A DNA stretch of 64,000 nucleotides, taken from contig JAUKTV010000008.1 in the NCBI GenBank assembly GCA_030549205.1, forward strand, positions 1,054,001 through 1,118,000. Reading direction: 5' to 3'. Made by a program: the position numbers and the translations under genes. Of the stretch, positions 45,143-56,894 are shown piece after piece. This stretch comes from Apiosordaria backusii. Lineage: Eukaryota; Ascomycota; Sordariomycetes; Sordariales; Lasiosphaeriaceae. How positions within the stretch are numbered: position 1 is the first letter of the stretch; each line of letters begins with the position of its first letter. The notes under the pieces are model-generated. The model saw nothing but the letters and a program-made list of their open reading frames with translations, had not been told where the DNA came from and made no database searches.

Positions 45143-48100
45143 ATGAGAACCATACTCCCAGGCCTCCCCTCCCCTTGCCTGCAAGCCCTAGCAACAGGCT
45201 ACTGCCAGAACGCATCCGAGTCTGGAGGGCGAAGGATAACTGTACCTCCCCCTCCCCCTTTTTGTTTCCTCTCTCTACTTTCTTCCCTTCTTTTACTAAT
45301 CCATCTATCTTATACAACAGACATACATCACCGGCAACGCCTTCACCATCCTCTCCCCCACCCCCACCGACACCGACACCGACACCGACCCAACCCACGT
45401 CCTCCAAACCGTCTACGACGACGACCCCACCCCCCTCCAGTCCATCGCCCTCGACGAATCCACCGGAAAAATCGCGGTAGTCACGGAACATGGCATAGGA
45501 AGGGTATACAAACCATCCATCAACCTCCTCCTCCCGTTTGGCTCCCCAGAGCGGGAGGCCCGCTGGGTTCTTCAAGGGACATTCACTATCACCCCTAATA
45601 ACAGCTCCCCCTCACAAGCAGCAGCCCAACCACCACCACCACCACCACCACCAATTTCATTGTCATGGGGCAGCGACGGTGAACTCCTCGTCTCCTCCAC
45701 CGCGCTGAATCTGTTCCAAACCTCCCGCCCAGAAACCGACATCCATTTGTCATGGACGCAGCACTTGCCCAACCCGGCCAAGCTGGCGTTGATTTCGTAT
45801 GATTCAGCGTATATTGCCTCGATAGGGCACCACGACAAACTCGTCAAAGTCTGGCGGAGGCTGAGTTACGGAGGGGGGTCGGATGACGGGGTAGACGGGG
45901 CAAGGTTTGATTTTATGTATTTGCGGCATGAGAACATCGTCACGAGGGTAGAATGGAGGAAGAGGCCGAGGCATGAGGGGCAGACGGTGGAGGATGTGCT
46001 GTGGACTGTGGACGCAGCTGGGGGGATAAAAGTTTGGGTGGGGGGGATGGGTATGGGCATCGGGAGTTGAGATGTTGGGGGGGGTGCAGCTTGGTAAGGG
46101 GTTGAGATGGGGGTGGGTGGTTCAGGTTGGGGAGGTGATGGCTGCTGCGGAGGGGGCGGTGGAAAGGGGGGAGAGGGGGTGGGAGAGGGTGGTGGAGGTT
46201 GCGAATAAAAACCCGGAGGTGGTGGTGGGGATGGATGGGAGGGGGGGGATGAGGGTTTGGGGGTTGGAGAATGTCGGGTGGGAGGGGATGAAGGAGAGGA
46301 ACGGGGGGAAGGGAGGAGGGGGGGTGTTTGAGATTGTGGAGGTTAAAGGGGGGAAGGGGGGGAGTTGGACTTTTTGTCGTCGAGGGGGGGAGAGGAGGAG
46401 GGGGGGCAGCATGTGGAGGTGCAGAGTTATTGTGATAGCAAGGGGCTGTTGCATGTGCTGATGAGGTTTTTTGATGGGAGGGTTGAGGTTTATAGGAGTG
46501 ATATTGCGGCGCTGTTTGATCCGGATCCGAAGAGGAAGAGGCTGGAGAGGGTGGCGGTGTGGACGGGGCATTCGGCGCCGGTGAAGAAGGTGGTGAGAAA
46601 CTTTAGCGGGAGGGCGATTGTGACGAGGACGGAGGGGGCGGGGCAGAGTATTATCTGGAAGCATGAACTGGATCCGGCGAAGCAGACGACGACGCTGAAG
46701 AGGCAGGTGATGATTCAGCAGGAGGGGCACATTCACCGGATGTGCGTGCTGAGAAAGGGGCGGTTTGTGGTGTTTTTGAGGCACGAGAGGATTTCGCTTT
46801 GGGATTGTAGGGGGTCCCGGGCGAGGTTGCTGGCGGAGCAGGGGTATGATGTTTGTGGCAAGCCGCTTTGCTTGTTGATCTTGCCTAGGCTCAAGGTGGA
46901 GGATTATACGACGGCGCATATTGCTACGATTACGTCGGAGAAGGAGGGGATTGTGTGGGAGGTTAAGTTTCCGTTTTATAGGCCGAATGATCCGACGGTG
47001 GTGCCGGTTGTGAAGGAGGTTGTGAATGGGAGTGAGAAGACGGGTCGGGAGGGGTATATTAGGGAGTTTGTCAAGTTTAAGCTGGAGGATGCGGGGGATT
47101 TGGCGTATGTTTTGCCTGTTGATCCGGCTGGGGCTAGTGTGCATGTCGCGGGGTTTTTGGATGTGTTTGCGAGGGATGTGGCGATCTCGTATACGCACTC
47201 TGGGAGGGTTGAGTTTTGGACTGCGAGGGTTGGTCATGAAGGGAAGGGGGTGGAGTGGTTGTCGACGAGCTCGCTGGAGACGGGAGTGGCAAATCCTGCT
47301 TTGGTCAGCGGGAGCACGATCAAGAAGGCGGCGCTTGTCAATGCGGATCGGTCGACGTTGACGATTTGGGATATTCGCGGCGCTAGGCTGGAGTATACGC
47401 AGACATTTGAGAACAGCCACACGATTAGGGATCTGGATTGGGCGACTACTCCGGCGAAGCAGAGTATTCTGGCCGTTGGGTTCCCTCATCGGGTGTTGCT
47501 GCTGTCGCAGCTGCGGTTTGACTATCTGAACAAGGGCCCTGCGTGGGCACCGATACGAGAGATTTCGATTCGACATTGCACACCACACCCGATTGGAGAC
47601 TCGGTCTGGTTGGGTGATGGGCATTTGGTCATCGCGGCGGGAAATCAGCTGTTTGTGCATGATCGCGAGTTTGAGGCCTTTACTTCGCTTATCCCGGCGA
47701 CTGAGCTGAGAATACCGCACAGGAAGGGCAAGGCGAGGCAGCTGGATTTGTTTGAAGTGGTGGACAGGCTCAATGGACCGCTGCCGGTGTTCCACCCGCA
47801 GTTTTTGAGCATGTGCATCCTCTCTGGGAAGATCTCGCTTGTCCACAAGATCTTGCAGGCGTTGCACAAGACGCTTCGGTTTTGGGCGGAGGGGGATGTG
47901 GTGGATGATTACTTGGGTATTGATCTAGAAGAGTTCTACGCTGGTGATGGATCTTTGAATACTGGCAGTGGACACCCCGGGGAATATCTCAACCGCAGGC
48001 AGTCATTCGACGATGGTGATGAGCCATTTTCAGAAGAAACAGCAGTCGACATCAACGAGCGGCTTACCCGGATCGGGATCCCTCAGCTTTCAGGCCACGA

Positions 48101-49497
48101 ACAGATCCAACTAGTTGACATTGTGGAATGTGTCGGCATGGTTGAGACACAGCGGCGATCACTGGATGAGAATGGAGCAAAATATATGCTCGCGTTCCGA
48201 CAGCATGCACTCCGGAAAGGGAGGGCGAACGAGATACACATCTCGTGGAGGGAGATCAACTGGGCCCATCACTCGACCAGCCAAGACGTGCTCGTCGATT
48301 TTGTCACGAAGCAAAACCACGGGCGGATGCTGTGGGAGGGCGCAAAGGAGAGCGGGATGTTTATGTGGCTCGGGGACAACGCTGCGGTCAGGGCGCAGTT
48401 TGAAATGATTGCGAGGAACGAGTACACCAAGGGCGAGGACAAGAATCCGATTGACTGCAGCTTGTATTATTTGGCCTTGAAGAAAAAGACGGTGCTTCAG
48501 GGGCTGTGGAGGATGGCGAGCTGGAACAGGGAGCAGGCGAGCACGAGCAAGTTTTTGGCGAATAATTTTGAGGATCCAAAGTGGAGGACGGCGGCGTTGA
48601 AGAATGCGTATGCGCTGATGAGCAAGAGGAGGTTTGAGTACGCGGCGGCGTTTTTCCTGCTGGCGGATCATTTGGGGGATGCGGTGAATGTGTGCTTGAA
48701 TCAGCTGAAGGATTTGCAGCTGGCGGTGGCGGTTGCGAGGGTGTATGAGGGGGGGGATGGGGTTGGGCCGGTGTTGAGGAGGTTGCTGGAGGGGGAGGTG
48801 CTGGGGATTGCGGCGAGGGAGGGGAACAGGTGGTTGGCGAGTTGGGCGTTTTGGATGCTGGGGCGGAGGGATATGAGTGTTAGGGCTTTGATTGTGAGTT
48901 TTTTTTCTATTTTGGCTGTGATGAAGGTTGTTGGTGAGGAGAGAATGCTAATAAAAAATGGGGAAACAGACGCCGGTGTTTGAGCTGCTGGAAACGCCTG
49001 GGTCGTCGGATCTCAAGTCCAAGCTGTACTTGACTGACGACCCGGCGCTGATCATCTTGTATCGCCAGCTCCGGCAAAAGACGCTGCAGACGCTGAGGGG
49101 GGCGAGCAAGGTCACGCCGAGGGTGGAGTGGGAGTTTGTGCTGCACAGTGCTGGGCTGTATGACCGGATGGGATGTGATTTGCTTGGGTTGGATTTGGTC
49201 AGAAACTGGGAGTTCTTCCACCGTGCTGCGCAGGCTGCGACGGGACTGGGAGGGGAGATCAATCCATTGAGGCTGCTCAAGAGAAGGGGGTCGCTGGTGG
49301 TGGCGGATATGCCGCTTTCGCCGTTGTCACCGATGACGACGCCCATGTCGCAGTCGCAGGCGCAGTTGGGGTTGCAGCAGCAGACGGTGCCGGCGGAGAT
49401 GAAGACGGGTGGGAATATGCCGAAGGGGCCGCAGCCGCCGCCGACGGTGTTTGAGGAGCCGGATGCGAATTCTTTGTTGGATAGTTTTGGTTTCTGA
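45143..49497 (+). CDS. RAV1: RAV1, RAVE complex subunit for V-ATPase assembly, three frame breaks
   Basis: Rav1 is the large subunit of RAVE, which reassembles the vacuolar H+-ATPase from V1 and Vo; animal relatives are DMXL/rabconnectin-3. Exons are 45143-45241, 45321-48893 and 48970-49497. The start MRTILPGLPSPCLQALATGY is family-like. The N-terminal half has WD-type repeats (ISLSWGSDGELLVSS, DKLVKVW, AGGIKVWV, VAVWTGHSAPVKKVVRN). The C-terminal half holds the conserved RAVE domain: YMLAFRQHALRKG, DCSLYYLALKKKTVLQGLWR, RRFEYAAAFFLLADHLGDAV and RMGCDLLGLDLVRNWEF. The frame moves three times between 46,040 and 46,362. One missing G at each of the runs 46040-46046, 46077-46084 and 46348-46362 restores one frame of 1,400 residues, joining GGIKVWVGG to ELRCWGGVQLGKGL, then VEVKGGKGG to ELDFLSSRGG. 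Composition switches from C-rich to G-rich sense near 45.9 kb. Confidence 0.92.
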
Positions 49498-49866
49498 GAT
49501 GAGGACCTGGACAGGTGATGGAGAGCATATGCACTAGGCGCGCTGGCAGTGGGGGGGGGGGGGGGCGTTGGAAGGGCGGAAAAGGGCGTCATGGTGAAGA
49601 TTAGCATGCCACTGTAGATTATTACGGCATTGTACATATGAGAATTAATACATTACATCAAAAGCACAGGCAAGTAAATACTGGATGACAACAACCTGCA
49701 ATCATTGTGTGGTAAAGTTCGTGGATACTTAATCACCATGTTGGGCAGAAAACCAGATAGGGGTGGTCTATTACACAGCTAGGTAACATTCCTTTTGTTT
49801 ATTTTTGTCTATCCCACATATAAATTTCCCATCATGAATCAGATCAGAAAAAGTAGAAAAAAACCC
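49498..49866. other. Intergenic region between convergent RAV1 and PRMT3-type genes
   Basis: 3' UTR-like sequence with a 15-base G run at 49551-49565. Nothing else is supported. Confidence 0.65.
49551..49565. repeat. G15 homopolymer
   Basis: Fifteen consecutive G just after the RAV1 stop codon. A G-quadruplex is possible on the sense strand of the RAV1 3' UTR. Confidence 0.8.
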
Positions 49867-51654
49867 TTAATGGCACAACCACATCTGGCTCTGCCTCTTC
49901 TCCTCCTGCTCTCCCTCGAGCCCCCACGTAACCTTGATATTCAACCCCCGATGATGGCCCTCTGGAATAGCGTACTCAATCTCCCCCGTTAGCTTCGCCC
50001 CCTCCTTCACCTTCTCCTCAGATCCCTTGTTGGGCTGCTTGGAGTAATCAATCAGCATCAGCCCCTGCCTCCAGTGCGTCTCCTTATCAAACGGCCCCGT
50101 GGTAAACGCGACGGACTCCTTCCCCTTGATGTCCATCCACTGCTTCCACGTCAACTGCTTCTCCACTTGCTCCTGCCGGGATTCGGCAAAGAAGGTATCG
50201 AACCACACCAAAAAGCCGTCAAGTTTATCCTTGGAGGTGTAGGTTGACGACCAGGGCTCAGTGAAAACAAGGTCGTCCTTGGTGCAAGTGTGGAGGTCGA
50301 GCATGCGGAAGCATTGGGGTGTGCCGGCGACGGTGGAGGAGGGGAGGTGCTCGATGCGGCAGTTGGCGTAGGTGCCTTCTTGCATGGCCTTCATGTCGAA
50401 GCCGTAGACGTCGCGCCAGAAGGACATGTTGTCTGTTACGTATTCTTCATCTGCTACGGGAGCGATCCACATTGACGTGTGGGAGGGGACTAATAGGCCG
50501 GTGTCGGGCTTGAGGTACTTGTCTCTGGCGTAGAGGACGGAGGGGAGCATGGCCTCGTAGAGGAGGCAGTAGCCCATCCATTCACTCACAATAATGTCGA
50601 CGGTGGGGACGGGGAGGGTGACTTCTTCGATTTTGCCGCGGATGCAGGTGATGATGCCGTCGAGGCCGTTGTTGAAGATGTTTTCGCGGGCCTTGTCGAT
50701 GATGGCGCTGTTGTCGACGGCTAGGACTTTGGCTGCGCCGGCTTTGGCGGCGAACATGGAGAGGATGCCGGTGCCGCAGCCGATGTCGAGGACGGTCTTG
50801 CCGGCGAAGAGGGATTTGTTGTGGTAGATGAAGTCGCGGTAGGCGTTGGTGCGGATGGTGTCTTTGAGCATGGTCTCGTGGATGTCGTTGTGGGCGTAGG
50901 ATTCGAAGTAGTAGGTGGCCTCGACTGGCTCGTCTTTTTTCTCCGAGTCTTTCTTCTCTTCTGTTCCGTTGGTGGTGGGAGTAGAAGCGGCTGCTCTGGC
51001 TTTGGAGGACTCGGGCTTGTCGTCCTCACCCCATCTCTGGTCCAAGGTCTGCTGGACAGCGAGTCTGTAGTTGGAGAACTGCTGGGACAGCTTCTCGAGC
51101 TCTTCTTGCAATTGGGCGTTCTTTTGGAGGAGCTCATCAACAGCAGGGGTCTCCTTCTGCTTGGTCCCCTGGGCCTGGGGAGCGCCAGCACCAGCGGCAG
51201 GAAGGTCATCCAGGCACAAAATGAGAGCATCATCCTCCAAGACGGGCTTCAAAAGTGAGTCATCCTCGAGATCAGACTGTTTGATCTCGTCCGACTTGAC
51301 TGGCTTGCCATCGTGGACCTTTTGGCGGACTGTCATCTCATGTTAGTATTCCTCTCATATAAAAGTGAGGGAAGAGGGGCACTTACTGAAGTTGATCAGT
51401 TTGACACAACCATAAAAGTCAAGACCTAGCCGATCCCTTACTCCCAAGAAATCCAACCCATACTTCTCCTTGCAGTAAGTGACCATGGCCAAAGCATCAT
51501 CAAAAACCTTGTCATCCATCAACGAGATGACCTGGACGGTCTCCTGCTCACTGAAATCATCACCATCATCCTGGTCTCCTTGGAGCCAGTTGCCAGCCTC
51601 AGAGTTATCTGACGAGGAGCCGTCACTGACGGAGGGGGGGTATGCTTCGGCCAT
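49867..51654 (-). CDS. RMT3: Protein arginine methyltransferase, PRMT3 type
   Basis: A type I arginine methyltransferase; fission yeast and animal members methylate ribosomal protein uS5 (Rps2). Exons 51654-51387 and 51329-49867 give 576 residues. The acidic N-terminus is followed by the segment that is a C2H2 zinc finger in animal PRMT3, here VISLMDDKVFDDALAMVTYC, where the first cysteine pair is absent. A coiled-coil-like stretch (KNAQLQEELEKLSQQFSNYR) precedes the catalytic part. That part has all core motifs: AdoMet motif I VLDIGCGTGILSMFAAKAGA, the double-E loop SEWMGYCLLYEAMLPSVLYA, and the THW loop KETHWRQGLMLIDYS. The exon junction reads KLINFIRQKVHDGK, as expected. The call is firm for the catalytic domain. 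PRMT3 rather than PRMT1 rests on the N-terminal extension and coiled coil. Confidence 0.92.
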
Positions 51655-52050
51655 TTTTATCTCTTGTATCAAAAAGGAAAGGTGACCGTTTTTGGTGTAA
51701 GTGAGTCGGGATTTTATTTCAACGGTTGTGGATCAAAAATTATTTTTTTCTGTTCCTGGCTGCCCCAATGGAGGGGTCCCATCACTGAGCTGCAGGTCAA
51801 GCTTCAAAGTGCGGGGAGAGAGCCTGCATCAAAGTTCTATACGGTTAACCCTAACCCGGACGAGGTGTTGCTTGGTCAACATGATGGGGGACTATGTGCC
51901 CCTTTTCCTGACAGCATAAAGAAGTGCAGATAGTAATCTGGTCCTGAAGAATCTCAAAGCTACTCGGGAATGAATCTCCCCAAGAGCCCGCTTCAAGTCC
52001 ATCCCTAGGGTCATATCACATCCTTGACCTTCACCACACTCATCCTCCCC
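51655..52050. promoter_or_regulatory. PRMT3-type gene promoter with telomere-like dimer
   Basis: This 396-base region contains AACCCTAACCC at 51847-51857, about 190 bases before the start codon. Such a telobox could bind a Tbf1- or Myb-type factor; this is inferred. Confidence 0.5.
51847..51857. repeat. Telomere-like dimer AACCCTAACCC
   Basis: An interstitial telomere-type dimer about 190 bases upstream of the PRMT3-type start codon. It shares TAACCCTAACCCGG with the copy at 40816. Confidence 0.8.
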
Positions 52051-53303
52051 CTAGTTCTTCTTCTCCTTCGCAAACCTCTGCAGCCTCTTCTCTCTCCACC
52101 ACCAAGCATCCAATACCGCCACTCCCGGGCCTCCCAAAACACCAGCAACAGCAACAATCACAAATCCTCCCAACAGCTCACCCAGTTTCACAGCTCCCGC
52201 AGCCCACAAATCCGTCATCAACCCAAACAACCAAACCAGCAAACCCCCAAACGAACAAAGCAAATCATACTGCAAAATCTCCCTAGCAACCACCGCAAAC
52301 TCCTTCTCCTTACCCCCCGCCGGCACAAAAATCTCCCAAAGCGAAAACTCACTCTTGAGAATCACATACCACCACATCCCCATCGATATCCCCCCCACAA
52401 CCAAACTCAACGCCCCCGCCGAAAACAACCTGTTTCCCTTTGCCCAGCCGGTTGGAATAATCTTCGCCAAAATCGCATTCACAACCCCAATCCACAACGG
52501 CGCAGGCTGCCACATCCAAGTCCAATAATGCCTCTCCTCCATGCTCTCACCAAAAAACATGAGATACACCCATCCATAATGCATCACCAACAACAACGGC
52601 AGCAAAAACGGGATATACTCCCCCTTCAACCCCCTCTTCCCCTCATCCCTCACCAGCACCTCCGCCCGGGGACTAAACACAAAGTGCAGCCAACAGTACA
52701 CCGGCCCCAAAACTCCAATTCCAAAAATCTGACAAATAAAATTCCACGTTGTCGCCCTGTCCCTCTGTCAGCACCCCTCCCTCTCTTTTTACATCCGTTT
52801 TTCACTTACAGATACGCCGCCGTCCACTTATTCCCCCCCCTCATCCCCTCCAACAACCAAACCACATACACCGGCCCCAAATCCGTCAAGAAAAACACCA
52901 TCTGCCACCACGCAATTTCATCAATCCCCATCGTGCTAGGGCTGAACATGACACTAATAGGCCGAAATACATCATCTGCAATCTTCCACCCAAATACCCC
53001 GTCCAGTATCGGCACCGGGTGCGTAGGGTGAGGTATAACCCCTTTGTCCAAAATGGGAGGGATGATCTCCATCAGGGTCTCGCGGTTGAATTTCGCGTTG
53101 CAGTAGTAGGATAGATATAACAGTGGAGCAGCGAGAACTGCCCGGCCCGGGCGGGACGAGAGGAGGAGGGTGAGCATGTTGAGGATTGTGAGGGAGGGGA
53201 TGTACGTGGAATGGGAGGCGGGGTGGTGGTGAGGATGATCGTGGTTGTGGTCGTGAGCGGGCGGTGTTATTAAGGTAACGGTTTTGCGTGCCCGTGGTGG
53301 CAT
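52051..53303 (-). CDS. Polytopic membrane protein with His-rich N-terminus, unknown function
   Basis: Two exons, 53303-52810 and 52756-52051, give 399 residues. The junction TAAYLATTWNFICQIFGIGV is smooth. The N-terminus carries a His/Asp patch (AHDHNHDHPHHHPASHS). Then come about seven hydrophobic segments, including MVFFLTDLGPVYVVWLLEG, ICQIFGIGVLGPVYCWLHFV, YIPFLLPLLLVMHYGWVYLM and GLLVWLFGLMTDLWAAGAV. The order of segments, with a short IDEIAWWQM loop and a WMWQPAPLWIG motif, reminds me of fungal integral membrane proteins found beside indole-diterpene and meroterpenoid clusters (PaxA/AtmA-like). No terpene, polyketide or prenyl transferase gene is nearby, so that resemblance is weak. The His patch could bind a metal. 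Function is not assigned. The sense strand is C-rich at the start and G-rich at the end. Confidence 0.75.
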
Positions 53304-53818
53304 GTTGTTGTTGGTTGCTGACTGACACTTGGTTGGGATCGTTGGTGCTATGGAGTATCCAACTGCATGATTGCCAAAACCCCACCTGTTATACGGTAGG
53401 TTGCTTACCAGAGGCGGTGACGACTGCTTACCCTACCCAACTGATATGCCCCAAATAAGAATTGAATTATCACCGATGGACACACGGGCATATTCTTGAC
53501 AGCATTTTGATGAGGTTGCAATGTTGATGCTAAAAGAGGGAGAGAGAGAGAGACCACCAAACTCGTGCCAGATAGGGTGCTATTCCGTTATTTCCGGATA
53601 TTCCCCACTGGGTCGACCGATAACCACTCCCCATCTCGACATTTGACGAAAGCACTTCTCTGCAAATTGATAGTGCGTTGCTAAGGATTATCCAACCACC
53701 TCACTGAGGTGATCCTCTCATGTAAATATACAACGCCGTTGCCATGCAAATGCTGTGCGCTCGAATCCAAAATGTAATAATGCCCAACTCCAAGAAACTC
53801 GTAACGCCCAAAAAAAGC
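53304..53818. other. Intergenic region
   Basis: Promoter of the gene above and 3' UTR of the OPT gene. A short GA tract lies near 53540. No gene is supported. Confidence 0.6.
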
Positions 53819-56156
53819 CTAGAGATGAGGAACTCCAGCGCTCTGCATAATCAGATTGATGATACTCAAAAACCCTTCTCCAAGAATGAAACCCTGTTGC
53901 ACAGTCAGCCTCAAAAGTCAAGAAATGATGAAGGGGAAAAACTCGAGGAAAACTTACAGAAGCCAACACAATCAGAGGTGTGTCCTGCCACCCTTTATAC
54001 GACCTCCACCACCAGCTCAACAATCCACCAATTGTTCGAGCCAGTGTAAACGACGGAACATTGTACATGCCCACGGCGACTGCTATCCCACCTGGAATCA
54101 AGGCCTGCCACCGCTTGTCTGTTGTCGAAGTGCGGATCGCTGTCGTGACGGCAAATAACAAGGCTGCACTCGCCGCCCATTCCTGAGCCATGGGAGGCAG
54201 GCCCTCTCCAGTGACCAGTCTGGCGGTAAAGATCCAGACGTAGCCGGTGGGAACTTGAAACAAGTCTCCTGGTATTGTGTATACCGAGGTGTAGAGCTGG
54301 TAGATAAAGGCGCTGGCCACGGCTCCAGCAGTAGCACCGATGACTTGACCCCAGAACTGAGCTTTGGGAGCAGCTCCGAGTAAATGTCCAGTCTTGAGAT
54401 CCTGCATGAGATCACCGGCTTGGAGTGCACCCTACATCCTTGTCAGTAATATCCCAGAAAATCCTCAGAGAGACAATACATACCGCTTCAGACACAGCAC
54501 CTGCTACCAAATTAATCAACACACTCGACTTGTTCGACTGCGGGATGATAAACGCAAAGAACAGCTGGGCAAGCTTGCTAATCCCAGAAACAGGATTCAA
54601 GTCCGTCTCGCCCAAAGCCCTCACTCCCATGATACTCAGCACCAGCGCCATGAACACTGCCGTAATGGTAGCATAAAGCGGCACCAAATCTCCAAAAACA
54701 TAATGAATGCACACAATGCAGAAGATTATCGAGGCAGCCAACCCAATGCTCACCACCTTGTTGCTGATCTGCTGGTCGAGAGGCGCGTCGTCATGTTCCT
54801 TTTCCTCCTCAAGCTCACCAAGTAATGGGTCGTCGTTTTCTGATGACGAAGAAGAGTCCCGCCTGAGAAGAGAAGTGTACCCTTGGCGTCTTCCTGACAC
54901 CAAGTTTCTGATGCTCTTTGGAAGAACCCCCTTGATCTGAGGCCAGTACAACCTCATCGACCTGAACGCCAAATACCCCAAACTGACCACAGAGTCCGCC
55001 AGCATAATAGCTAACGACACCCAAACAATCCACCCCTTGCTTCCATGTTCCCAGTCCGACACCGGCCCAGGAGCCCACCCTTTATTCTTCGCCAGCGGCG
55101 ACAAAATCCCCCACCCAACCACCGCACCAAGCAGCATATGCAACGTCGTCGCCGGGCCCATGATGATCCCCTGTCCGACATACGCCAAACTCGGATTAAG
55201 CGTCCAAAGCCACGTACTCGCCGCCACGCTCCCAAAAACCGGGATATTCCTCAACACCGGCAAGAAATACGTCGCAAAAGTCGACACCCCCGAAACCAAA
55301 AAACAAACAACCAACAACCTCACATTCCTCCTCCACCCCTCCGACTTTTTGGTGTCCTCCTCTCCATCCCTAACTTGATCAACCCCATACGAACTCTCAT
55401 CCCCAACCAAACTCGCAAACCCATGCTGATTCCCCTCCTGACCCCCCCGATCAACACTCTTCGTCTGACCATGAAGCACACTAATCAGCACCGCCGTGCT
55501 AAACCCACTCGGAAACTTCAACTGCTCCCTAATCAACACCTGCCTCCTCAACGGCACCGCAAACACCACCCCAAAAAAACACAACCCCAACCCCCAAACC
55601 AACGCCTTCCAAACCCCCAACCTCACCGGCCCCATCTCCTCCTCCGTCAGCAGGTACTCCATCGCCGGCACCACACCCACAAACCCACACCCCAGCGGCA
55701 TGATCGCCATGCTCCCCGCCACCGTCTGCACCAGCACATTTTCCACCGGCGAGAAAGGCAGCTCCCCCAACCTGTCCCTCAGCAGCCGGAAAATACCGAA
55801 CCCGAGCAGCGAGGCGGGCATGCTCATTGTGCTGACCCAGCCGGTTTGCAGGCCAAAGTACATGTTTGAGAAACAAATGATGAGGCCGACCAAGAGGCCG
55901 ACGGCTAGGGCGCGGGGGTGAAGTGCGCGCCGGTGATGACCTTTCGTTTTCTGCTTGGGGCAGGGGCAGGGGCAGGGGAGGGGGAGGCAGGACCGAGGAG
56001 GGGTGAGCTATCGTTTACTGGGTCGTCATTGATCACTGTTGGGATCGCTAGAGACGAAGTGACGGACGAGGAGGATGATGAGGTGAGTGAGGAGGAGCGT
56101 TTGCGCACACCACCATCATCGGTGGCGGTGACCGGTTTGGGGCTCGAACCCGTCAT
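53819..56156 (-). CDS. OPT-family oligopeptide/metal-chelate transporter, frame broken near the N-terminus
   Basis: A member of the oligopeptide transporter family, closest in style to the YGL114W/YSL-like branch. Exons are 56156-54484, 54431-53958 and 53893-53819, giving about 740 residues with one restored base. After a 70-residue Ser/Pro-rich cytosolic tail the first membrane segment is LAVGLLVGLIICFSNMYFGL, then QTGWVSTMSMPASLLGFGIF. Further landmarks are VQTVAGSMAIMPLGCGFVGV, the OPT substrate-region motif FPSGFSTAVLISVLHG, GPATTLHMLLGAVVGWG and GALQAGDLMQDLKTGHLLGA. The last exon gives GFILGEGFLSIINLIMQ. The frame breaks between GAHFTP and RALAVG at a run of five C on the sense strand (55914-55918); one missing C repairs it. 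No other damage is seen, so I treat the gene as functional. The substrate cannot be told from sequence. Confidence 0.88.
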
Positions 56157-56894
56157 GATGAGCGGTGGGATTAATAAAAAGTAAAGAATGAATAAAAACT
56201 GAACAAGAAGTGTGAGAACTACATCAAGGCTGGCAAAAGATGAAAATGATGATGCTGATACAGATGGTGATGCTGAATAATGTGAGTGAGAGCTGTTGTG
56301 GAATGAAACCAGCAATTGATACGGATAACACGCTGAAGCACGCCACCCGCGTAGTGACTAATGGTGCGCTAACCCACATTGGACGGGATATTTAAATACA
56401 CCCGTTAGCCAATAGCAGTAGGATCACTAACATGGCTGCCACGACATCATCCTGAACATTTACCTACCTTAAATAATGAAACTGGGTTTCAAGAAAGCCT
56501 CTCTATTTTATCTGAGTCTTGATTAGATAAATAGTAATTGCTCCATGGCATCATTTACACGTGAAGAGAAGACACCACCAGAAATTCTCCCCTTACAGAC
56601 TTCAATCATGACAAAGAACAGCACCCAAGAGACAAGCAAAAACATAAACTCAAAAACGCAGATAAAGATATTTGTTTCATTGCCCTACAATATACTAACC
56701 CCGTTCCCAAACTTTCTCTAAATCCCACCCCCTAAACGCCCCCTAGTCATATCTCCCCTTGATATGCATAATACATAATCTTCATAAACCAAAGCAAAAG
56801 CAAACCAGAAAAAAAAATACATCATAACCACCCCTTCTTCGCTTACTCCCCCCAACGCTCCCCCCAATCCCCCTCCCACTCCAGTTACCTTCCA
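56157..56894. other. Intergenic region
   Basis: OPT promoter and leader plus the UFD2 3' UTR. A/T-rich sequence occupies 56440-56840. No gene is supported. Confidence 0.65.

Noticed and set aside
46040..46084. Programmed frameshifting as the explanation for the RAV1 breaks
   Set aside because: Three shifts within 320 bases and similar breaks in four other genes make a technical cause far more likely.
46122..47867. 581-residue open frame on the minus strand
   Set aside because: It is antisense to RAV1, which has clear family motifs. The long open frame comes from the extreme G bias of the RAV1 sense strand.
52051..56156. A secondary-metabolite cluster around the PaxA/AtmA-like membrane protein
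   Set aside because: Neighbours are a housekeeping methyltransferase, an OPT transporter and UFD2; no synthase, cyclase or P450 gene is present.
56135..56160. Perfect B-box-like GGGTTCGAGCCCC on the minus strand
   Set aside because: It is the start of the OPT coding sequence (Met-Thr-Gly-Ser-Ser-Pro) and no tRNA fold surrounds it.
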